A DNA stretch of 64,000 bases from Tanypteryx hageni (Eukaryota > Arthropoda > Insecta > Odonata > Petaluridae). The notes under the pieces are model-generated. The model did not search any database and was not told where the DNA came from. It saw only the letters and a list, made by a program, of their open reading frames with translations. The first letter of the stretch is position 1; each line of letters begins with the position of its first letter. Below are positions 58,901-64,000 of the stretch, piece after piece. A program made the position numbers and the translations under genes. The stretch is taken from positions 5,501,501-5,565,500 of the forward strand of contig CM054115.1 of assembly GCA_028673005.1 (NCBI GenBank). The letters run 5' to 3'.

Positions 58901-59448
58901 ATTTGGTAGATTAATATATTTTCTTCCTCTTAAAGGTTTAAACACGTTAATTCTAAGTAATATGTGAACAATTTCATTTAACATCCACCCACTTTTTTTT
59001 GTTCCACTCTCTTCCATCTCACATGTGATTTTTTTTAGGGCTGAATCTACCATCTCACCTACATTTGAATCCATATAAAGAGCTATATTTCTAGTTTTGA
59101 AAGCTCGCTTCTGTTCTTCACCAGCAATATTGACGAAGTTACATTCTAAAAATATGTTAAATTTTAATGTTTTATCTACTATTAAATTTTTTCTAATTTT
59201 ATCAACCAAATATATTCTTTTATTTTCTAGAAATGTTTCTACACTCTTATAATCCTTAATATTACTAAATTTATAGGTTCTCAAAGAACCATTAAATGCT
59301 ACTTCTACTTCGTCTTCTTCAACTCTTCTTTTTTATCGCCGATCACCGACGTGTCTCTTTCACTTTCTAAATCATTACCCACGATCGGACTGTTTGTATA
59401 ACTGTCTAAATATTCACTCAATTTTCTTTTTTTCCAGTGTTTTTCCAT
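55929..59448 (-). pseudogene. Protein-primed family B DNA polymerase, two single-base frameshifts
   Basis: From ATG 59448 a short frame (MEKHWKKRKLSEYL...) runs 40-odd codons. The main frames are 59284-57455 and 57485-55929. Exonuclease motifs: YADIES (Exo I), HNLSRYDSHFI (Exo II), and DYEHA at the first/second frame junction. A zinc-knuckle-like CHICGG...C region is at about residue 415 of the first large frame. Polymerase motifs: DANNLYGYSM (A), NNSVFGKSMENV (B) and LYMDTDSF (C). Both breaks lie in A runs of the coding strand (59334-59329 and 57487-57483) and each is consistent with loss of one A. Protein-primed PolB copies the element from its terminal repeats. Confidence 0.9.
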
Positions 59449-59450
59449 CG

Positions 59451-59753
59451 TTACACTATTGTCACATCATGAACATTCCCAAGTTTTCCCTTATATATTA
59501 AATTATGTTTTTCTTCCCCAATATTATATTCTTCTAGCTCTTTTGAGGAGAACTGACTAGGGTCGAATCTCTTCGGCAGGAAAACTTTCCAAGACTCACC
59601 GCTCCTTTCAATGTATGCTCTTAGTGTCGGATCGTATTTGGCGTCAACCACATCAAATCTCAAAATCCGGTATTCGACGTGCTTTTCGAGCTCACCAATT
59701 GGTTTGTAGGCTATTATTTGCGATTGATCGTTCAATTTTTTCATGAATGCCAT
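59451..59753 (-). CDS. Small leader protein upstream of polB (100 aa)
   Basis: 100 aa, with ATG at 59753 chosen because it directly follows a strong 3' splice site. Segments: MKKLNDQSQIIAYKPI, VEYRILRFDVVDAKYDPTLR, ESWKVFLPKRFDPSQF. Small proteins of this type with an LPKRF segment recur next to polB in insect Polintons, and a beta-rich OB-like ssDNA-binding role is a guess. The stop is two bases before the polB ATG, so the two are probably translated from one transcript. Confidence 0.65.
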   Translation of the reverse strand: MAFMKKLNDQSQIIAYKPIGELEKHVEYRILRFDVVDAKYDPTLRAYIERSGESWKVFLPKRFDPSQFSSKELEEYNIGEEKHNLIYKGKLGNVHDVTIV

Positions 59754-59867
59754 CTGAAAAGACAAAAGAAAAAGAACAAAGAATTGTTTTTGTCCACAAT
59801 AACCTCACTGGAGTTAAAATTACCATTAATTCATACATCATTAAATAATTTATCAGTAGGTACTTAC
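59754..59867 (-). other. Probable 5'-UTR intron of the polB leader transcript
   Basis: A donor GTAAGT at 59867-59862 and an acceptor of pyrimidine-rich TCTTTTGTCTTTTCAG ending at 59754 give a 114-bp intron. The acceptor AG is immediately followed by the ATG. Removal would place the start codon close behind the short 5' exon (about 59868-60003). No in-frame coding joins across it, so it is a leader intron. Confidence 0.65.
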
Positions 59868-60028
59868 TTTTTATATTGAAACGCTTCTGAACTGTTGAGT
59901 AATCTACAACTGACAACTGTATCTTCACTCGAATGAAAATAAAACGTTGTTTTACATCAGCGCGGAAAAAGACGAGTGTCTTCGAAGGTTGAGCTTTGAT
60001 TTCTGCTAGATTTCTACCATTTCCTTCG

Positions 60029-60043
60029 ATATATATATATAAT
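60029..60043 (-). promoter_or_regulatory. TATA box of the polB leader transcript
   Basis: TATTATATATATATATCG read on the minus strand about 290 bp before the leader ATG. With an initiation site about 30 bp downstream (near 60000) it gives a leader exon of roughly 130 nt ending at the GTAAGT donor. Confidence 0.55.
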
Positions 60044-60059
60044 ACCCCACGCTCCCGGT

Positions 60060-60540
60060 GACGTAATAGAAAACTCATTGCCATGGGTTTCTAAATTGGG
60101 AAATAAAAATTTAACTTCGGTTTCTAAAGCCTCATACCGGGTTTCATAATACTTTCACTTTTACCTCGGGCTACGTAATAGAAAACTCGTTCCCATGGGT
60201 TTTTAAATTGGGATATAAAAATTTAAAAATTTGTGACGTGATAAATTATCATCTATCACAAGTCCTCCATCCATGGTTCTAATACGATATTCTTGACGGT
60301 TACGTAATAGAAAACTCGTTCCCATGGGTTTCTAAATTGGGAAATAAAAATTTGACTTCGGTTTTAAAAGCCTCTTACCGGGTTTCATAATACTTTCACT
60401 TTCACCTCGGAAGAGTGTGAGTTTGACTCCTTTTTTATGTTAACGAAATTCCGCTTAGAATGTCTCCTGATTTGAGATGTAATAAATTTGGGAAATAAAA
60501 ATTTAGCTTCGGTTTCAAAAGCCTCGTACCAAGTTTCATG
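60060..60540. repeat. Direct repeats upstream of polB (four imperfect copies)
   Basis: The block TAATAGAAAACTCGTTCCCA, TGGGTTTCTAAATTGGGAAA, TAAAAATTT plus GACTTCGGTTT and CCGGGTTTCATAATACTTTC occurs at about 60063-60172, 60175-60220 (partial), 60304-60408 and 60488-60538 (partial). Spacing is irregular (110-185 bp). Only a promoter region lies here, so these are candidates for regulatory or replication elements. Confidence 0.8.
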
Positions 60541-60600
60541 GAAATAAAACACATGTTTGAGATAATCAGTTTATTTATTTATTTAAAAAAAGTACAGCAA

Positions 60601-60837
60601 CTACTTCCAGAATTCAATATGATTATCCCTTTTAATCGTTTTAAAATATTCATCGTCTTCTCTCCACCAGCAGAATTCTTCAATCGCTTGATTTCTCACG
60701 TCTTCAATCATATCCTCTCCATCGTCTGCTTTAATATCAGTACTGTTCGTTCTTCCACTTTTCACATTCACCACGGTGTTGGCTCGATTTTTCAACTCCT
60801 GTTGCGCCTCACAATGTGCTCGTCTTATCTTATCCAT
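60601..60837 (-). CDS. Small acidic Polinton protein of unknown function (78 aa)
   Basis: 78 aa: MDKIRRAHCEAQQELKNRAN, then ADDGEDMIEDVRNQAIEEF and CWWREDDEYFKTIKRDNH. The upstream open frame has no earlier ATG. A TATA-like TTATATATATCG lies about 80 bp upstream (60921-60912). It may be a regulatory or inhibitory mini-protein, but nothing identifies it. Confidence 0.55.
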   Translation of the reverse strand: MDKIRRAHCEAQQELKNRANTVVNVKSGRTNSTDIKADDGEDMIEDVRNQAIEEFCWWREDDEYFKTIKRDNHIEFWK

Positions 60838-60911
60838 ATCTTCCTTGAATTTGAGTTCTTCAGCAAAGCTTTACTCTAAAGTGAGTCTTGATTTGATATT
60901 ACCTCGATATA

Positions 60912-60921
60912 TATAACACAT
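60912..60921 (-). promoter_or_regulatory. TATA-like box for the 78-aa gene
   Basis: TATATATA on the minus strand 75-85 bp before the ATG at 60837; spacing allows a start site near 60885. Confidence 0.4.
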
Positions 60922-60959
60922 CCCAAATTGTATGAATTATGTCAAGCACATCGATGGTT

Positions 60960-61265
60960 TTTGTTTATTTTCTATGACGATTCCAATCAATTTTTAAATT
61001 GTTTTTGTACATAATTTATGATAGTGAATTTTCTATGACGAGTCCAAATAAATTAATTTATAATTCGTTTATGCATATTCATTTTGTTTCCGAAAGTATA
61101 TTTTCTATGATGGATCACAAAATATTTTTTGTTAATCGAAATCTTTCTGTCTCTAGCGGAGTTCTCCCAATTCGTTTCTGCACATTCATTCTGTGCGTTT
61201 CCGAAAGAATACTTTCTATGATAGGTCCTAAATAATTAATTTTTAATCTAAATCTTTCTCTGTCT
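60960..61265. repeat. ~108-bp tandem duplication overlapping the 3' end of the PPP1R15-like gene
   Basis: TTTCCGAAAG with TTTCTATGAT recurs at about 61198-61226 and 61090-61116 (period about 108-110). Further decayed TTTCTATGACGA copies are at about 61030 and 60972. CGTTTCTGCACATTCATTC (61171) is echoed at 61066. The duplication puts a second, shorter copy of the protein's C-terminal segment (RFRLTKNIL) just before the stop. Confidence 0.75.
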
Positions 61266-61426
61266 CTAGCAATGGTCTCCCAGTAACATTTTCTTGCTTC
61301 TCTGCTAGCAAACGAATATACATACAAAACTTTCACGCTTATATTATCTCCAAATCTTACAGATTTCTCGGATACTATTGGCTCTCTCTTCTCCTCATGA
61401 ATCGAGGTCAGCTTCTGTGAATCCAT
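61115..61426 (-). CDS. PPP1R15 (GADD34)-like PP1-recruiting protein
   Basis: About 103 aa, ATG at 61426. Residues 21-25 (KSVRF) are a protein phosphatase 1 docking RVxF motif, followed by a hydrophobic strand (SVKVLYVYSF) and at residues 48-62 YWETIARDRERFRLK. The combination RVxF - hydrophobic - W-x2-[LI]-ARDR-x-RF at this spacing is the conserved core of PPP1R15 proteins, which bring PP1 to phospho-eIF2alpha and restore translation during stress; some large DNA viruses carry equivalents. It has no transmembrane or PEST region, only the core. The last ~15 residues come from a 108-bp tandem duplication. It is divergent from the 61538 gene. Assignment is from motif recognition only. Confidence 0.72.
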   Translation of the reverse strand: MDSQKLTSIHEEKREPIVSEKSVRFGDNISVKVLYVYSFASREARKCYWETIARDRERFRLKINYLGPIIESILSETHRMNVQKRIGRTPLETERFRLTKNIL

Positions 61427-61443
61427 TTCTTTTTTTTGTCGGA

Positions 61444-61450
61444 TATAAAT
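61444..61450 (+). promoter_or_regulatory. TATA box of the 61538 gene (may also serve the divergent gene)
   Basis: GGATATAAATGG, about 90 bp before ATG 61538. On the minus strand the same site reads TTTATATCC about 20 bp before the PPP1R15-like ATG at 61426, so it could direct both genes. Confidence 0.5.
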
Positions 61451-61537
61451 GGACTCGTCAAGCGACCACGATGGTACTGCGCTAACGGCTGGTGTGTGGT
61501 AAACTACTACCGTGTCTAGAGATATACCGAGACAACC

Positions 61538-62101
61538 ATGAGTGGAAAATACGCAATATTGCTTACAGCCGTTAAGATTACAACTCAGGGTGACGAGAAG
61601 TGTACCTCTCAGATATTAAGTGAAACTCACGAAATTCAAAATTTAGATTATTTACGTCTCCGCAGCTATGATTTCACTTTAGCAACATTGGAATTACCAG
61701 GTGAATATTTGTTGCAGCTTTCCCTTGGAACTCGTGCGTCTTTTGAAGATGTGTTGACAGAAGATAATCTCTCTGATGTGACAGAAGACATTTTAAGTTT
61801 CGTGTTAATCATAGAAAGGAAGATATGTGGCAATGTTTTACCACCTCTTCTTATGCAGTGTGAAGATGGTAAAAAGTCTTCATCAAAGTGTAAAATAAAT
61901 GAACATATTGACGTGATAATAACATTAAGACTCATACAATTATTGGATAATGGTTTCAGAAAAGAACTTATCGAAGCAAAGAAAGACGATTTGGGGAAAA
62001 GTGGACTGGTGAAGTCGTTATTAAAAGAGGCCATAACCAATGAAGCGACATGGAGGTTATTTAATAATAAATATAGAATGAGTATGGAGCAATGTTTGTA
62101 A
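61538..62101 (+). CDS. Polinton right-arm protein of unknown function (187 aa)
   Basis: 187 aa, intact. MSGKYAILLTAVKITTQGDE, YLRLRSYDFTLATLELPGEY, TEDNLSDVTEDILSFVLIIE and a helical C-terminus (DVIITLRLIQLLDNGFRKEL, KSLLKEAITNEATWRLFNNK). No signal peptide, membrane segment or zinc motif. It starts behind a TATA box and ends with an AATAAA signal (62130). It faces outward towards the right terminal repeat like the BIR gene on the other arm, and shares that gene's 3' flank. I do not recognise the family. Confidence 0.65.
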   Translation: MSGKYAILLTAVKITTQGDEKCTSQILSETHEIQNLDYLRLRSYDFTLATLELPGEYLLQLSLGTRASFEDVLTEDNLSDVTEDILSFVLIIERKICGNVLPPLLMQCEDGKKSSSKCKINEHIDVIITLRLIQLLDNGFRKELIEAKKDDLGKSGLVKSLLKEAITNEATWRLFNNKYRMSMEQCL

Positions 62102-62134
62102 AAAACTAACTTTGTATATTATTTTTGTTAAATA

Positions 62135-62232
62135 AATCGATTTTTAACTTTTCTCGTGTTTTATTTACTTGATAAAACCTGCCCTGACCGTAGGTTTTTA
62201 AAACAACCAGAGGCCAATATCCTATCCTTAAC
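62135..62232 (+). repeat. Right subterminal inverted repeat (diverged)
   Basis: Plus-strand partner of 48215-48304. It begins in the 3' UTR of the 61538 gene. Confidence 0.75.
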
Positions 62233-62334
62233 CACCACCCAGGTATTAAACATAACTTTCTCTTCCGACACGCTGGAGCAACCGCAGGTCTTTTAATTTC
62301 CCTTTCTTAATTTGAGGTCCCAATCCTTCTCCCC
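62233..62334. other. Spacer to right terminal repeat
   Basis: About 100 bp of pyrimidine-rich unique sequence. The corresponding left spacer is about 490 bp and holds the 70-aa frame. Confidence 0.5.
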
Positions 62335-63837
62335 TCCCCACCCCACTCAGAACCGGTTTTTCTTTACCTAAAAGTTGGTGACCTACTTAGCTCGTCCAAA
62401 ACCTGCTTAGAAGGGTAAACGACCGACCGAAGACACGCGCTGAGGAGAAACCAAAACACACGCAGATGTAAATATTGGAAGGCCCTATCCCCTCCACGGG
62501 TCAACGACTGGCGCAGAAGCGAAAGGGTCATTCAACTTTCACTTGGCTACACCATATCGCACTAACTCATACCGAACAGGTAAACATTGCGAATATCAAC
62601 AATAACGCAAAACCAATACCATTACCTTACACAATATCACCCCCATTCGAATATAAAAACACGCAATGACCGAAACAGACCTACCACTAGGTCAATGACT
62701 CTGCAAAATCACATCTTTACACATACACACCTCAAACATGTAAACATTGCGAAAATTAGGGTCAACGAATGACGCAGAAGGGAAAGGGTCATTCAACTTC
62801 CATGCGAATATCAACAATAACGCAAAACCAGTACCATTACCTTACACAATATCACATCATTCCACAACATCATTACAAAACACACGCAGAATCACACCTG
62901 AATCATACACACAACCAGGCCAATGACCACACTAACGAAAAACCAATAACATTACCTTACACAATATCACATCATTCCACAACATCATCGCTAATCACAC
63001 ACAGAATCACACCTTAATCATACACACAACCAGGCCAATGACCACACTTACGCAAAACCAATACCATTACCTTACAAAATATAACATCATTTCACAACAT
63101 CATCGCTAAACACACACAGAATCACACCTGAATCATACACACAACCAGACCAATGACCTACGACAAGGACTTACGCAGAACTCAACACGGTCAGCTCACA
63201 CACGTATTCGCCAATTCAATATTCGCCAATTCACAGACTAGGTTGTCCCAATCCCCGCTTTTTAACAAAATCCCACCTACATCATACACACTACCAGGCC
63301 AATGACCCAACCAGACCTACGACAAGGTCAATGACTTACGCAGAACTCAACACAGTCCACGTATAGGTCAGTTCACACACGTATTCGCCAATTCATGGTC
63401 AAGGTTGTCCCAAAAGCCGCTTTTTATTCCTACTAGGCTGATGTCACAAATAATACTTACTAAGCCACATGTCTCAAAAAATTACTAAATATTGACCAGT
63501 GACATTGAAATATACATTAAACTACGGTTAACTTGGATTTATAAGCGTTTTTCTTTTATAAACGTACACAGTCGACCAAACGTACATGAGAAATTTTGTG
63601 CAATGTATATTGCGCCGTTTATTTTATATTCACACCCAGAAAGTCGTAACTTATTTTTGATTCCATCCGCCATTATAAAATTAAATAAGTTAAGAGATTT
63701 ATTATAGGTACACATTTAGTTATTATTTTTAATTTCTTTACAAAAGAGTAGTATTGTAAAAAATCATTACCGAGTAGTTTGAATAGTATATTTAGTCGAA
63801 ATATTGGAAAATGTAATGATTAATAATTAAGAAAACT
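62335..63837 (-). repeat. Polinton right terminal inverted repeat (1503 bp)
   Basis: Complement of 46336-47723. It contains three 115-bp minisatellite units starting at AATCACACCT (62890, 63005, 63120), one more than the left arm. This accounts exactly for the length difference. Confidence 0.93.
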
Positions 63838-64000
63838 AAATAAAAATTTTTATTTCTCCGGTCATGAACGAGGGCGCTTGTGCCTATCCCATGGCAAGGG
63901 GCGCGAGTCGGCAACACTCCGAAGAATTTCGGCGCGTTTGAGCAGCGTCAAGGCGAAGAATCGCCTCACACGATCTTGAAGCATGTCGGGGACGGGGACG
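63838..64000 (-). repeat. Inverted copy of the Jockey 3' end (right arm of extended inverted repeat)
   Basis: The minus strand from 64000 to 63838 reads as the C-terminal codons, stop and 3' UTR of the Jockey element exactly as at 46173-46335. It is cut by the window edge. Confidence 0.9.

Larger units (their letters stand above)
46336..63837. mobile_element. Polinton (Maverick / adintovirus-like) element, 17.5 kb
   Basis: Long terminal inverted repeats starting AGTTTTC enclose the full Polinton core set: protein-primed PolB, rve-type integrase with chromodomain, packaging ATPase, adenain-type cysteine protease, double-jelly-roll major capsid protein and penton. Morphogenesis genes form the left minus-strand block. 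ATPase to integrase form a plus-strand block. PolB and its leader gene are on the minus strand. Accessory genes sit just inside both terminal repeats. The terminal repeats are nearly identical, pointing to recent activity, but PolB has two frameshifts and one other gene a premature stop. No ordinary 6-bp target-site duplication is visible, because the flanks are themselves inverted copies. Confidence 0.95.

Noticed and set aside
59692..60084. 130-codon minus-strand frame over the polB leader promoter
   Set aside because: It runs through the TATA box, donor and intron of the leader transcript and overlaps the 100-aa gene in another frame.
46318..63855. 18-bp direct repeats at the Polinton ends as target-site duplication
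   Set aside because: AAATAAAAATTTTTATTT is a perfect palindrome and belongs to the continuing inverted symmetry. The 6-bp flanks (TTATTT and AAATAA) are complementary rather than identical, so no duplication can be claimed.

Overview
The window reads as AT-rich nuclear DNA of an arthropod, most likely an insect. It has spliced exons, tRNA-derived SINE structure, and nested eukaryotic DNA transposons and LINEs. Two things organise it: a host gene stretched by transposons, and a nearly complete virus-like Polinton (Maverick/adintovirus-type) element of 17.5 kb.

Left two thirds (1-39.4 kb). The only host gene I recognise is DRC1, a dynein regulatory complex subunit of motile cilia and sperm flagella, on the minus strand. 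Exons 1 and 2 lie at 38.4-38.8 kb and exons 3 and 4 at 7.5-8.0 kb. All splice sites are canonical and all phases match, so intron 2 is about 30.4 kb. Nearly everything in that intron is nested transposon debris. An old minus-strand BED/DUF659 hAT (about 8.5-24.4 kb) was cut by three later DNA transposons whose target-site duplications are still readable: hAT 8625-10915, Tigger/pogo 11013-18925 and hAT 19481-24217. The Tigger received a minus-strand CR1-like LINE, and that LINE received an RTE-like LINE and an RTE fragment. Further right are a CR1 with a coiled-coil/SGNH-esterase ORF1, RT fragments, a second Tigger (30410-34630) holding LINE and piggyBac debris, and a 150-bp satellite. Left of exon 4 are a ZMYM-type hAT, a degraded relic of a Polinton terminal repeat (about 3.1-3.47 kb) and a LINE fragment interrupted by a SINE.

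39.4-46.3 kb. A hAT with an 8-bp target-site duplication (39424-43263, with a nested LINE), a short stretch with one possible host exon, then a GC-rich, 5'-truncated, broken Jockey-clade LINE.

46.3-64.0 kb. The Polinton (46336-63837) has long terminal inverted repeats (1388 and 1503 bp; the difference is one 115-bp minisatellite unit). The left arm, on the minus strand, encodes a BIR-domain protein, double-jelly-roll major capsid protein, a 49-aa protein, penton, and a PLA2-like/adenain-type protease fusion. A divergent plus-strand cluster encodes packaging ATPase, a recurrent Polinton protein (one premature stop), a fibre-like repeat protein and a chromodomain integrase. Convergent to it is protein-primed DNA polymerase B (two single-base frameshifts in A runs), preceded by a small gene with a 5'-UTR intron. 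The right arm carries small accessory genes. One closely resembles the PP1-recruiting core of PPP1R15/GADD34. With the BIR protein, this suggests a two-part accessory set acting on apoptosis and on eIF2alpha-mediated translational arrest. The inverted symmetry does not stop at the Polinton ends: at least 163 bp more, including the Jockey 3' end, is mirrored up to the window edge.
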